Assembly (NCBI GenBank): GCA_014529385.2
Contig: CM043969.1
Location: 71,088,176 to 71,152,175, forward strand
Reading direction: 5' to 3'
DNA: 64,000 nt
Origin: Adiantum capillus-veneris
Taxonomy: Eukaryota > Streptophyta > Polypodiopsida > Polypodiales > Pteridaceae
Shown: piece by piece, positions 42,310 to 54,033 of the stretch
How positions within the stretch are numbered: the first letter of the stretch is position 1
How the letters are laid out: every line of letters begins with the position of its first letter
The notes under the pieces: model-generated
Seen by the model: the letters and a program-made list of their open reading frames with translations, nothing else
What the model was told of the DNA's origin: nothing
The model's database searches: none
Made by a program: the position numbers and the translations under genes

Positions 42310-45300
42310 TTATCCTTGAATGCCAATTGAAGATGAGCAAAAGCTCAACTTCTCCTTGTTGACCACCTTTGTAAACATGTCTGCAGGATTTTCACTTGTA
42401 TGCACCTTTCCTAGCTTTAGTTGTCCCTCTTCCAAAAGAGTGCGTATGAAGTGATATCTCACCTCAATGTGCTTTGTCCTTGAATGAAAGGCTGAGTTCT
42501 TCGCAAGATGGATAGCGCTTTGGCTATCAATGTACAAGACACAATTGTCTTGTTTGAATCCAAGCTCTTCTAAGAATCTGTGAAGCCACAGAATTTCTTT
42601 GCTTGTCTCCGTCATTGCTACATACTCTGCTTCCGTGGTAGAAAGTGAAACCACTTTCTGCAGCTTTGAAGCCCAGCTTACTGCTGTGCCTCCAACCGTG
42701 AACACATAGCCAGTAGTGCTCCTTCAAGTATCTTTGTCACCTGCCATATCTGCATCAGCATACCCTTCTAGAAAAATATCAGTTCCTCCAAAATACAAAG
42801 CATTTGTTGTTGTCCCTTTTAGATACCTAAGTATCCACTTCACAGCTTGCCAATGATCTTTACCTGGGTTGTCCATGAACCTACTCACAACTTCCACTGC
42901 ATGTGCAATGTCTGGCCTTGTCAAGACCATAGCATACATTAGAGAACCTACCGCTGCAGCATATGGAACTTTAGACATATAGGCTATCTCCTCTTGTGTC
43001 TTTGGACACATATCCTTCGTTAGTTTAAAATGACCAGCCAAAGGTGTAGAAACTGGTTTTGCATTTTGCATTGCAAACCTTTCTAGTACCTTCTTGATGT
43101 AATCTTCTTGAGATAGCTTTATTGTCTTCTTCGTCCTGTCCCTTGATATTTTTATACCAAGTATCCTCTTTGCAGCACCTAAATCTTTCATTGAAAAAGA
43201 TTTGGTTAGCTCCTCTTTTAGGTCTTTCATGTCTTGCATGTTAGCACTTGCAATCAACATGTCATCAACATGCAACATTAGGATGATGAATTTCCCATCT
43301 CCCAAATTCTCCGTGTAGACGCAGTGATCCGAGTTGCATCTTGTGAATCCATGATCCAACATCCATCGATCAAACTTCAAGTACCATTGTCTTGATGCTT
43401 GCTTTAAACCATACAAGCTCTTCTTTAATATGCAAACCATTTTCTCCTTACCTTTTACTTCATACCCCTTTGGTTAAAGCATGTAGATTTCCTCCTCTAA
43501 GTCACCGTGAGGGAATGCCGTATTTACATCCATTTGCTCGAGATTTAGATCATGAGCAGCCACAAGGCTTAAGACAAGCCTAATTGAGTTCATTTTTACA
43601 ACAGGAGAGAATATTTCATTAAAGTCAATACCTTTCTTTTGAGAAAAACCTTTTACCACAAGCCTAGACTTGTACCTTTTCTTCCCACCTTCTTCTTCCT
43701 TTAGCTTGTACACCCATTTGTTTTGAAGTGCCCGCTTACCTTTAGGCAACTCAACCAACTCCCATGTTTGGTTGCGATGTAGTGAGTCCATCTCCACTTG
43801 CATGCTCTTCGTCCATTCTTCTTTGGATTCATGTTGCATAGCTTCTTCATATGATTCCGGTTCTCCAGAATCTAAGATCAAGAGATGGTTGAAGGAAGGA
43901 ACAAACCTTTCTGGAGGTCTACTTGCTCTTGTAGATCTTCGGGGAATAGGTTGTGGCTCCTCATTTGGTTGACGTTGTTTCACATTGTCACCGTTTGCAG
44001 TCCTTGAGTCTTCACCGTCCTCAAGCTCCATGTACTCATCACCTGTTTCTTTTGTTTGTTTTCTTTCCAAGTAATCTTTGTACATATATTGTTCGTTAAA
44101 AATTACATCCCTACTCCTTAAGATTTTATCATCTTCAGGATTCCATAGGCGATACCCAAAGTCTCCTTCTCCATGGCCAATGAAGAAACACTTTTTGGAC
44201 TTTGCATCTAACTTTGATCTTAGGCTTCTATCTATGTGCATGAAAGCCTCACACCCAAACACTTTGAGAAATGCATAATTCACCGGTTTACCTGTCCATG
44301 CCTCTTCTGGAACTCCCCCATCCAATGCCGTTGAGGGTGACCGATTGATTAAGTACACAGACGTACTTACAGCTTCCGCCCAAATCTCAAGCGGTAGGCC
44401 TGCATGTAGCTGCATGCTTCGTGCTCGTTCCATGATTGTCCTGTTCATCCTTTCCGAAATCCCATTTTGTTAAGGTGTCCTTGGGGTTGTCCTTTGCCTC
44501 CGAATGCCATTGCTAGCACAAAATCTTTCAAAAGCTTGGCTGCAATATTCGCCTCCATTGTCTGATATGAGGCATTTAACCTTGGTACCTGTTTCATTCT
44601 CCACAAAGGCTTTCCACCTTTGAAATATGGAAAATACATCGGATTTATTCTTCATGACATAAACCCATGTTTTTCTAGTCGCATAGTCTATGAATGTTAC
44701 ATAGTACAATGAGCCACCAAGTGATGGTGTACCTGCAGGACCCCAAACATCAGAATGAACCAACTCAAGTTTTTTATTTTTTCTTTCATTTCCTGATTTT
44801 TGAAATTTTACCCTCTTTTGTTTACCATAAACACAATCTTCACAGAACCCTAAGTCCACTTCTTTCAAACCTGGTAGAAGCTTCTTTGTTTGAAGGATTT
44901 GCATTCCTTTGGCACTCATATACCCAAGTCGGTAGTGTCACACTGCACTGTCAACTTCTGTAGTTGTTGCACAAGCTGAAGGTTGCGTGCTAACAGCACA
45001 CAAGTAAAGTGTACTGACTTTTTCACCCTTGGCAACCACCAAAGATCCCTTTGAGATCTTCCACCGTTTGTTTCCGAATGCAATGTTGTGACCTTCATCG
45101 TCCAATTGTCCTGTAGAGATCAAATTTTTGCGAAGAGAAGGAACATGCCTAACATCTTTCAGCTTCCATTCATTTCTGTTAGCAGTTTTGACAGAAACTG
45201 TACCTTTGCCGACAATCTCACAAGCTTCATCATCTCCCAAGTATACATACCCAAAATTACCTTTGGTGTAGTCTTGGAAATGTTGCTTGTGTGGTGTTGC

Positions 45301-46191
45301 ATGGAATGAAGCCCCGGAATCTACTATCCAGGAATTAGACACATTGTCTAATGAGAGAATTAGAGCATCTTGCTCTACTTTACCTGCCACATTGGCCTCC
45401 GATGTTGTCTTGTTGTCTTGAGACTCTGTCTCCTTCTTCTTCTTGGACCAGCAATCCTTCTTGACGTGGCCCTTCTTGCTGCAGTTCCAACATTCAAGAA
45501 CTGACTTTGTGCATGACTTGCTCCGCCTTGAGCGATCACGACCCTTTTGGTTTTTGAACCTCTCCTTAGGCCTTTCTCTTGTTTCCACTGATAGTGCAGC
45601 ACTTGATGATTCTCCTGTGCTTCTCCTTCACATTTCCTCGCTTAGGAGAACACCCACAACATCATCAAACTTAAGAGTATTTGTGCCAGAGATAGAATTA
45701 CTTACAGCCATCACAAGGCTGTCCCAACTATCCGGTAGAGATGATAGTATAAGGAGAGCTCGCACTTCGTAATCGAAATTGATTTTCACCGATCGAAGTT
45801 GACTTATGTTTGTGTTAAAGTCATTTAGGTGTTCTGCAACTGAACCATTCTCTGCCATCTTTAGATTGAACAAGCGCTTCATAAGAAATACCTTATTGGA
45901 TACCGATGGTTTCTCGTAAAAGTCGTCAAGTGACTTCATCAAGTCCTCCGTGGTCTTCATCTCCGAAACATTGAAGGCCACCGTTGACGCCAAGCTTAAC
46001 CGGATTGTTCCCAGTGCCTTTCGATCAAGGACAATCCATGCTTCATCTGCCATTGTTGCGGGCTTCTTCGCAAGACCGCCTAGTGGCAAATAGAGGTCCT
46101 TCTGCTAGAGATAGTCTTCAATCTGCATCTTCCAATGTTGGTAGTTTTTGCCGTTGAACTTCTCAATCTTGAGCTTCCCTTTCTCCGCCAT
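42310..46191 (-). pseudogene. Copia gag-pol polyprotein, one continuous frame with six internal stops
   Basis: From the ATG at 46191 the frame runs 1294 codons to TAA/TAG-type termination at 42310 without a frameshift. Domains in order: gag (FNGKNYQHWKMQIEDYL, UBN2-like, to 45631); CCHC knuckle CWNCSKKGHVKKDC; protease WIVDSGASFHATP; GAG_pre-integrase HYRLGYMSAKGM; integrase core with HSDVWGP, TFIDYATRKTWVY, ISDNGGEY; RT with NKWVYKLKEEE, MDVNTAFPHGDLEEEIYM, KSLYGLKQASRQW, LHVDDMLIA; RNase H with [23 protein letters not shown] and [10 protein letters not shown]. Stops: 46105-46107, 45628-45630, 44938-44940, 44470-44472, 43474-43476, 42724-42726. Catalytic motifs survive otherwise. Five stops fit Arg, Trp or Gln codons lost by C-to-T or G-to-A change; the first is ambiguous. 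Confidence 0.95.
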
Positions 46192-46250
46192 AACTCCCAC
46201 TCAATTCAAGGAATCCTTTCCTTGAGATAATTTAGCTACGAGCAAACCTT

Positions 46251-46262
46251 GCTCTGATACCA
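46251..46262 (-). other. Copia primer-binding site (initiator tRNA-Met)
   Basis: Reads TGGTATCAGAGC on the minus strand, two bases inside the 5' LTR end at 46265. Confidence 0.93.
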
Positions 46263-46264
46263 GT

Positions 46265-46940
46265 TGTTAGGAAATAAGACGTAGCTAAATAGATAATTGA
46301 GTAGATTACTTAATGGAGAGAGACAAATTTATATACACGAGATTATAAAGTAGAGAGAGAGAGTACACACGATATACATGGTTCACCCAATGTGGGCTAC
46401 GTCCACGTGAAAGCATCCACTCAATGGCTTTAGTACTTCAAAACAAGAAGCAGTTTACAAAGGGATTATACCCTTAATGGAGCTCCCGCCTTGCTTCACT
46501 CTCACCACCTCACACTCACCTTGTTGCATCAACTTCACACTATGAAATGTGTGTAGAAATGGCCTCCTTTTATAGGCCAAAAGGGCTGCCCTCTCTTATG
46601 AGAGACAGCCATGTGTAGCCGCCCTTGTGCGAATAAGTCCAAATCGGACCCTCCAATCCGCCCATGTGTGGCCGCCCTTGAGAAGACAAGTCCGCTTTTG
46701 AATTCGGCCACCGGCCACCGGCCATTGACTTCCGACCACCGGCCATCGGCCATTGACTACCGGCCACCGGCCACCGGCCAACCGACCGGTTGTTTTCCGA
46801 CCACTTTTCGGCCGCCGTCCGGCCATAATATTCCGGCAAAAAAGAATATTCTGGTGGAAAAAAAAAAGTCTCGGGGGCCTCCGCCCCCGAGGCCTCTAAA
46901 GTTGCCCCTGATTCTTGTTCGTGAAAATTTTGGTTTCCGG
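46265..46940 (-). repeat. 5' LTR of the copia element (676 bp, clipped)
   Basis: Aligns with 41464-42139 and stops at GGTTTCCGGT. Beyond that the sequence is gypsy B gag, while the 3' LTR continues for about 110 bp. It also holds a 20-bp insertion near 46845 and a shorter AG tract. Confidence 0.92.
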
Positions 46941-47700
46941 TACCTTGTTCACTGTTATGTCCAAATGGGCGGTGTCTTTGATCTACTTTAGTTGGTGCTA
47001 CTGCAGTATTAGTCAAACATGGACATCTGTTTTGATAATGTCCCAACTCTCCACATTCAAAGCATCCAACATCCAAGCATGAAGGAGTTTGAGCACTAGC
47101 AGCATAAGCTTTTTGTGGTTGTCCATTATTATTGGGAATCCTTATTGGTCATTTGACACCATTAAAACTTTGATTTTGTTCAACTCTCCTTCTAATCCCT
47201 TTCTCCTTCATTAAGGACCTAGTTCGGAGTAAAGCATCTTGCACAATAGTAGGTTTTATAACTTCTAATTGCGAGCTAATTGGTTCTCTTAAACCTTGAC
47301 AAAAACGGGCTACATGTTGCTCTATGGTCATTGGTGGAGCATAACGCCTAAGTGTTACAAACTTTGAGTAGTATTCTTCCAAGAATAAGCTCTATTGTTT
47401 CAAGCTAAAGAACTAATTCATCTCCAATTCTTATGGAAAGGAGGTAAGTATCTTTCCTTCACTGCTTGTTTAATTTCCCTCCAACTCTGGAAGTTCTCCA
47501 ATACTCCCATGTTGCGGCAATGTTGTTTCCACCATAAGTTTGCTTCACCTAAGAGGCAAAACATCCCTAGCATCGCTTGGTTTATAGGTGTGGTCTTTGC
47601 AACCAATAAGTAATCATCCATAGATTTAATCCATAGCTTTGATCCATACTTCTACATCCTTCTCAATATCAACATCCTCTCCTTTAAAAGAAGATGGTTA
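46941..47700 (-). pseudogene. Gypsy B copy 1: gag with CCHC zinc knuckle
   Basis: Minus-strand gag. Blocks from 47700 downward: SSFKGEDVDIEKDVEVWIKAMD-like start; LLVAKTTPINQAMLGMF, LGEANLWWKQHCRNMG, SWREIKQAVKERYLPP; then EEYYSKFVTLRRYAPPMT, RFCQGLREPISSQL; zinc knuckle CFECGELGHYQNRC at 47023-47064. There are in-frame breaks between the pieces (for example near 47400 and 47150). The reading frame meets the copia LTR at 46940. Confidence 0.85.
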
Positions 47701-48330
47701 CATTTGTTTGAGCAATAACTTCTTCTCTTGAATTTTTGTATGGATAGCATTGTTCTAAGGTTTTTTTGTTATAGGAGTGATTTGAGGGTTCTCCTAAGTG
47801 TATGTATATATTAACGTTAATATTCATAATAACTCAAAGCACTAAGGTATTTTATAGACTTAAACTTATCTAGTCCATTAAAAGCTCAATCGTATGACAT
47901 AACCAATCACTACTTATCCAGTCTATTAAAACTTAATCACATGACTTAACCAATCATGACTTATCCAATCCATCAAAACTCAATCACATGACTTAACCAG
48001 TCATGACTTATCTCAATCACATGAATTAACCAGTCATGGCTTATCTAATTCACCAAAACTCCCTTACATGACTTAACTAGCCATACAATATTTTTTTGAA
48101 GAAAAACTACTCAATCGTTTTATTCATAAGACATCAAAATGTCATGTAGGTATTTAGAAAAATCTCTCAATGAGAGAATACAATAGAATTTTCAACCACA
48201 ATTGTGGTACACATCAACTAACATGTTGTAATATCTTCGTCAGTCAAGTAATGAGTATAGAAAACCATACACACGAGGAAGCTTGAAGTAGCTACTAAAA
48301 TATTTTTAACTTAGGCTCTAATACCAATTG
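47701..48330 (-). other. Gypsy B copy 1: 5' leader and primer-binding site
   Basis: Non-coding leader between LTR and gag. It contains several copies of a motif with TTATCTAATCCA/ATCACATGACTTAACCAGTCATGA (47870-48080). On the minus strand TGGTATTAGAGC at about 48313-48324 is the primer-binding site, adjacent to the LTR end. The leader matches 50860-51230 of copy 2. Confidence 0.7.
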
Positions 48331-49158
48331 TGAGGTCCCGTACAATTTGATAGATGGCATTTCTTTATTCTCAAGTTCCATTGACGGCACCCTACTCCGT
48401 TTCCACGAAGTAGAGGTACAAGCAATAGAAGAGAGAAAGTCCTCTATCCATCATGTTCATGATTATAAGGGTCATACACCACAAGCCAGGTCAATAAATC
48501 AAGGATTCTAATGAAATCTCTTTCCTAACATAAAGATGAAATCCCATTGACATATTTAGAATCTATAAACAATGCCTTTTTTCCCACGTTTAAGAGACAC
48601 GGCCACCATTCATAAACCCAAAATATGATATGAGACATAAGCTAAACAAACTACTAATCTTGTGAAAAGTACCTGACTTATCGGATCCACCTGTCATAGA
48701 CGTAGTTCCGTTAGGATAATAGTCTCTCACTTTCCACACCACACTCACCTGTTCTTCTTGTTTTTTGATTACTACCACGTTGTTTTACATATACAAACAG
48801 TGTTCCTTTATTAATTTTGGCCACAGATTCTTTCATATAGCCCTTTAAACATCACCAAAACAATCCTTTCTCAAACATGTTCTAATGAAGATATTCCTAT
48901 AATTCAACAAAAAAATGAATCTTTTAATTATGCTTAATAGTTTGTCGCTACCTGTGGACTTTCTCTATCTAGCTAATAGAGCCTTTGCAAAGGATTTAAT
49001 TATTTTCTAACCGCAAAATGTGCAAACTTCCTAGTTGCTAATTGAAGGAAGCATCTTGCTAACTGCAAGGCATCCTGCTAACCGACAAGAGACAAAAAGA
49101 GAGCTGATAACCTCAGCTTACTTTTTGCTAACCTCGGAATCACCTCGCTAACCGCAGT
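48331..49158 (-). repeat. Gypsy B copy 1: 5' LTR
   Basis: Its end on the plus strand reads TGTGAGGTCCCGTAC. It matches 51673-51777 plus 58508-59490, the LTR of copy 2. The distal part is marked by repeated GCTAACC/GCTAACTGCA motifs. The border at 49158 is set by the start of copy 2's protease-side sequence and is approximate. Confidence 0.75.
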
Positions 49159-50060
49159 TGATGAGGAGAATAAAACATTTACGTTGATGGGTGCTTGATG
49201 TTTGAATAATTCTTTAAGCTCCAGGGTTGTCAACAGCTACATAAATAGTTTCTCTCTCTTCTTCTTCACCAAGAGTAGGCTCTCCTACAGTTGCATATGC
49301 ATGAGGATTCCTACCTTGACCTCTTTTAAAGGCCCTAGCTACTCTTCCTTGGCCTCTACCTTGTCCACCATTTCTTCCACTATTACATCTATTCTGATAA
49401 TGTCCCAACTCCTCACATTCAAAGCATTGAATATGCAAGTGTGAAAAATTTTGGACATTACTGGCATAAGCTCTTTGTGGTTTTCTATCATTGGAAAATT
49501 TCTTGGTTGCCTATTAGCACTATTAAAGCTTTGATTATGTTCTAATCTCTTACTTCTTCATTAAGGACTTAGCTCATAGCAAGGCATTTTGTACCGTGGT
49601 AGGTTTCATGGCTTCTAGTCCATGATTTGATTGGTTTCCTCAAGCCTTGATAGAAGAAAACACTACCTATTGTTCTGTGTTAACTGATGGTGCATGACAT
49701 CTAAGGCTTACAAAATTTGAGTAGTACTCTTCCAAGGAGCTGTATTGTCTCAAGCTAAAGAAATCATTTACTTTTATCACCTCATGGGTAGAAGATAAGT
49801 ATCTCTCCTTCGCTGCTTGTTTGATCTCCCTCCAACTTTGGGAGTTTTCTAACGCTCCCATGTCTTAGCAATGTTATATAGTTTTTCTTCCCCTGAGACA
49901 TGAAACATTCCTAATTGCTTGTTTTGTAGGTGCAGTCTTTGCAGTGGAGAAGTAGTCATTCATAACTTCAATCTATATTTTTGCATCCTACTCAATATTA
50001 TTGCTCTCTCCCTTAAAAAGGGTGCTTACATTTTCTTGAGCAACAACTTTATCTCTTGAA
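49159..50060 (-). pseudogene. Gypsy B copy 2: gag and zinc knuckle
   Basis: Minus-strand relative of the gag at 46941-47700. Visible pieces: ENSQSWREIKQAAKERYLS, EVIKVNDFFSLRQYSSLEEYY, SNFVSLRCHAPSV, and zinc knuckle CFECEELGHYQNRC at 49385-49426, followed by a Gly/Arg-rich stretch (GRNGGQGRGQGR). More decayed than copy 1. It ends at the start of the protease region, where copy 1's LTR begins. Confidence 0.8.
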
Positions 50061-51672
50061 CTTTTATCTCATTACGAAACAAATGGACGCATTTTTGGGC
50101 CTTTTAGCTCTAGTGAGAGAATGCCCCTTCGCCAATAGGAAGAAGGCTAACGTTACGTAGAAAAGCCTGTTTTCTCATTTTTGGAAACGCTTATTGTTGA
50201 CATCTTGCAGAAGCCCCGAGCACCTTTTTATGACCCGATGTTGCTATCTTGCATAAGCATCGATCACCTTTTTGTGAGGTACTCAAAATTCAAATTCGAA
50301 TAGGTCGTACTTGATAGCGATTGATAGGTCCTATTTAAGACCATGAAGAGGTTATAAGACCATGAAGAGGTTAGAACCAAGCGAATAGAGGCCCTTGAGG
50401 GGTCTCTTGGGCCTCTACTCGCTTGGTACTGACCTCAGGAGGCCCTAGATTTTAAAAAGTACTATCCTGAGCTAGAGATGACATATTTTATTGTTTTAAA
50501 GTGCTATCCTAAGGTTTTTTGACGTTTTGGATGCATCCTTGGTGTTCTTTTTGTATTTTGAAAACATCACTTATGTTTTTCCTCTCATATCACACCACAT
50601 CACTCATTAAGTTTCACAGACATGGGTTTTTGTGCACACTTCATCTGGGCTCTCAAAAAGTATTTTGTACAAGAATGCATTTAAGTAATCAAGAAAACTT
50701 TTATGTATGTACTATGAGAGATAAAATTCCAAAAAACCACTTTTGTATTTTTTAGGATTACCTCTCTCTATGCTGAGTTTGCATTTCTTACAAGGCCCAA
50801 AATTGAGATTAACTTTCTCTTAATGATATGGAATCATTTGGAGGCTTTTTGAATATAACATTGATTTGAGGATTCCCTTGGAGCACATGCATATATTAGC
50901 ATATTATAATAACATCAATGTTCGTAATATCTCAAAACACTAAGGATTTTTTTGGAATTAGACTTATCTAGTCCATTGAAAGATTAATCACATGACTTAA
51001 CTAGTCAAAAATTTAAGACAACTTGATCTCACACTCAAAAAGGCATGTAGGGTGGTTTACAATGATCTCTCATGAGGAAGCATACTTGAGGTTCCATTCA
51101 TAATTGTGATACACATCAGGTGGCATGTTGTGTAATATTTCGATGGGTCGGGCCATGGATGTAGAAAATGATACACATGGGGAAGTTTGTGGTAGCCAAT
51201 TAAAACTCTATTCTTGAATGTTGGGCGAGTGTGATTGTTGAGAACAACTCAATTGCTGGGGATTATTGATGCTAATTTATCATAAAACCATTAATTAAGG
51301 ATCATGACTCCATCAGGGACCATGATAGTTGTTGGGCCTTCTTGAAATTGGAAGTGTTGAGTCAGCTTCAAGTCTTCAGTCCACTTGATTAGGTGTAGGT
51401 CAATTTCCAAGTGTTCAATATGACATGCTCAAATGGAAAAATTTGACCCACAAACTCAACAATTTATATGAGGCACAAAAAGCTTGTCAAGAATGAGGAA
51501 CAGTTTCGCTCAAAATTCAAAGCTTGGTGATTGGCGAACAGTGTGGTACATTACTTGAAATATAATTAAATAGTTGGTGTCCATAAATTTGTGCTACAAA
51601 ACAAACAGGATAATAGTGTCAAACTCTATATTCATGCATTCAAACCCAAGAACAAAATCTAAACACAAATTG
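50061..51672 (-). other. Gypsy B copy 2: leader with unassigned insertions
   Basis: 50860-51230 aligns with the leader of copy 1 (47778-48300). 50061-50860 and 51231-51672 have no match in copy 1 and no recognisable content. The second of these replaces the expected primer-binding site next to the LTR. Confidence 0.55.
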
Positions 51673-51760
51673 TAAGGTCCCCAACCTAGAGATTGGGGCC
51701 ACTTGATAGTTGTCCTTCCTCAAGTTCCATTGATGACACCTTATTCCAATCCAAAGAAGC

Positions 51761-51777
51761 AAGAATACGAGCAATAG
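51761..51777 (+). repeat. LINE-2 target-site duplication, left copy
   Basis: AAGAATACGAGCAATAG, repeated exactly at 58491-58507. Seventeen bases is usual for L1-type insertion. Confidence 0.93.
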
Positions 51778-52189
51778 GAATTGAATTGAAAAAAATTGCG
51801 AGCTCACTACTACTGCTCCACCTGTGCAGGCCTAGCTTCACCCCCCCTCCTCAGCCCGCTGCCTCCCCCCCTGCCTCGCTGCCCACCCCCGCGCTACCTG
51901 TCAACCTGCGCTGCCCCCCCGTCACCCCCTCCTCCTGCTGTCGCCAGCGTTTTCGCCTTCCCGAACCCGCTGCCCCCCCACCGCTCCCCCGCCTCGGTTT
52001 CTCCCCATCATCCACTGCAGTTCGGCCTCCTTGGCATTGCTTCCTTTTTTGGGCCAGTGTCTCCTGCACCTGGCTGCAGCGTCCGCCCGTCGACCTCTTC
52101 TTATGACACAGCAGTAGACACAGATGGAGGCTCCAGCTTCGCCATAGAGGGACTCGCCAGAAGCCCCCTCGCTCGACCTTGCTGAGCCC

Positions 52190-54033
52190 ACCATTCGACT
52201 TGCTCTATCGCCGGCAGAGCAAGCGAGCCTAGCCACTGAGGTAGAGCGATTTGCAAGCGACTTCAGTCATCTGCAAAATTCTCGGCACCCGACCTAGCAG
52301 AGGATAGCTGCGAGACCTTCTCCAAGCCCGCCTTCTCGCAAAGGTGGGCAAGATCTTGGATGTCCAGATTCTCGAACGGGGGTACTATCAGATCGAGTTC
52401 GAGACCTCCAAGATGGCTTCCAAGGTCATAGCTATGAGTCCACTGGCCATCTAAGCATCACGCGCCCACTCTCGACAGTGGCGACATGGTTTTGACCCGA
52501 CTTCGGATGTGCTAGTAGAGGAGGCAGACATCCCCATCTCAGTCTGCTTTCCGGGTTTACAGAGGGAGTACCTACCACTTCTTTCCAGGATTGGCTCCGC
52601 CATCAGGACTGTCTTGGAGACACCTCGTACGGAAGCATCAGTAGCTGCCAAGGCGGGTTGCATCCCCTTAGTTCGAGTTTTGGTCAAAGATACCCACACA
52701 CTCCCGAAGGTCATCCTTCTACCTCGGGTGAGTGGGGGTTGGTTTAGACAGAGTGTGGAGCACTCGAGTCTCCCAAACCAGTGCTTCATTTGCTGACAGA
52801 TGGGCCACCTAGCGAAGGCCTGTCCATGGAGGAGGCCACGGCTTGCACCCCCGACCTCAGTCCCAGCCTGCCAAGGCTGGGCCGTAGCCACAGTCAGCGG
52901 CACAACGCACAGATTTAGAGCCACCCTCCGAGCCTCGGGCTCCAGCGGCGAAGGAGGGGTGGCAGCAGGCCCGTGGCCATCAACGCTAGAGGCCACATCG
53001 ATAGCCTGGCACTCAAAGTGGCCCTCAAGTGCCTACTCAGCAGTAGTGGGTTCCCACGGGGAACTACTTTGGTCCTCTTGAGGAGGAGGAGTCCCCTATG
53101 CCAACCTCCACCTTCGCTTCACCCTCGACAGCCGCTCCCCCTTCAGAGTTCCCCTCCTCCTCCTCATCCTCCCCCCCGCCCTCTGCTCCCGTCGCCTCTA
53201 AACCTTGCCCCTCTACCTCTGTCGCCCCACCCCGCTCCTCTTCCCCTCTGCTCCCCCCAGCTCCTTCTCCCCCCCCTCCTGCTCCAGTTCCACAATTGAC
53301 TCAGGAGACTAGTCCCTCGCCGGCAGCTAGGAGATCTCTTGGCAGCGCCTTTGCCATGATCCGCCTAGCGAGAGAGGGTCAGCCCTTCTTGTGGCCCCCT
53401 CTACAGATTCATACATCTTCCCTTGCAGTTATCCCTCGTGGTCTGACCAGCATTGACCTCCGACGCCGCTGGGATTTCTTCGACTACGGGTTCACTCGAT
53501 TTCTCGGAGATTCCGTAGCACACCACGAGGTAGCCTGCTTCAGAGTCCATGCTTTGTTCCTCGCCACTAGGGGGATAGAGGCCTTGGACTCAGCAGTTGG
53601 TTTCTCCTTGCCCCTCTGTGGTAGGGCCGAGACAGAGTGGTCCCTTGACTCAGTGTTGGGATGGTTGTATACACATGTTCTCGAGTTCTCTCATCACATG
53701 GGAGAGCTTGGAGTTACAGATTTGCTGCAGACTTTGTGGCCATTGGCCAAGTTCGCGGTGACACCCCCAGACTCAACAGGATGTAGGCACATTGTGGTGT
53801 ACTTTTTTGCTGATACACAGTGTTTGCCTTGCTATGTATACATTCATGAGGACTTCTGGACAGAGGAGGTTGCTTTACGCACGGTTCGCTTTGCTTGGGC
53901 TTGGGCTAGGCACTCACTACAGTCTCGCCTATCTAGAGGACACTCGGATGCGGATTACTCCCCATCCAAGCCAGCCTCAGCGATAGCCCATCTTGCTACT
54001 GCGGCAGCATCTATTCTCTCTCGCTCCCCATGA
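52190..54033 (+). pseudogene. LINE-2 ORF1: DUF4283-like nucleic-acid-binding protein with novel C-terminal region
   Basis: Plant L1 ORF1 proteins bind element RNA. About 52325-52450 encodes LLAKVGKILDVQILERGYY and FETSKMASKVIAMSPLA, the DUF4283-like fold. It continues after a TAA near 52454 through DIPISVCFPGLQREYL to LPNQCFIC-stop-QMGHLAKACP. That is a CX2CX4HX4C knuckle with TGA (52794-52796) in its fifth position, likely CGA. After a frame change, 53098-54033 is open for 311 codons: a Pro/Ser-rich stretch to about 53330, then about 230 residues I cannot assign (landmarks RRRWDFFDYGFTRFL, HHEVACFRVHALFL, WSLDSVLGWLYTHVLEF, CYVYIHEDFWTEEVALRTVR). The TGA stop at 54031-54033 overlaps the ORF2 ATG. 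The ORF1 start is not determined. Confidence 0.78.

Larger units (their letters stand above)
41464..46940 (-). mobile_element. Ty1/copia LTR retrotransposon, 5' LTR clipped
   Basis: Two direct LTRs (41464-42249 complete, 46265-46940 partial) flank a minus-strand polyprotein with the copia order gag-protease-integrase-RT-RNase H. A primer site lies next to the 5' LTR. The LTRs look about 96-97% alike where they overlap, so the insertion is fairly recent. The element sits between the gag and protease of gypsy B copy 1. The first about 110 bp of the 5' LTR are missing at 46940, so no target duplication can be checked. Confidence 0.95.

Noticed and set aside
42310-46191. Stop codons removed by U-to-C RNA editing or read-through, making the copia polyprotein functional
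   Set aside because: U-to-C editing of this kind is known from organelles of some plant lineages, while this is a nuclear-type retrotransposon. Mutation is the simpler explanation, and the Trp-to-TGA stop does not fit U-to-C editing.
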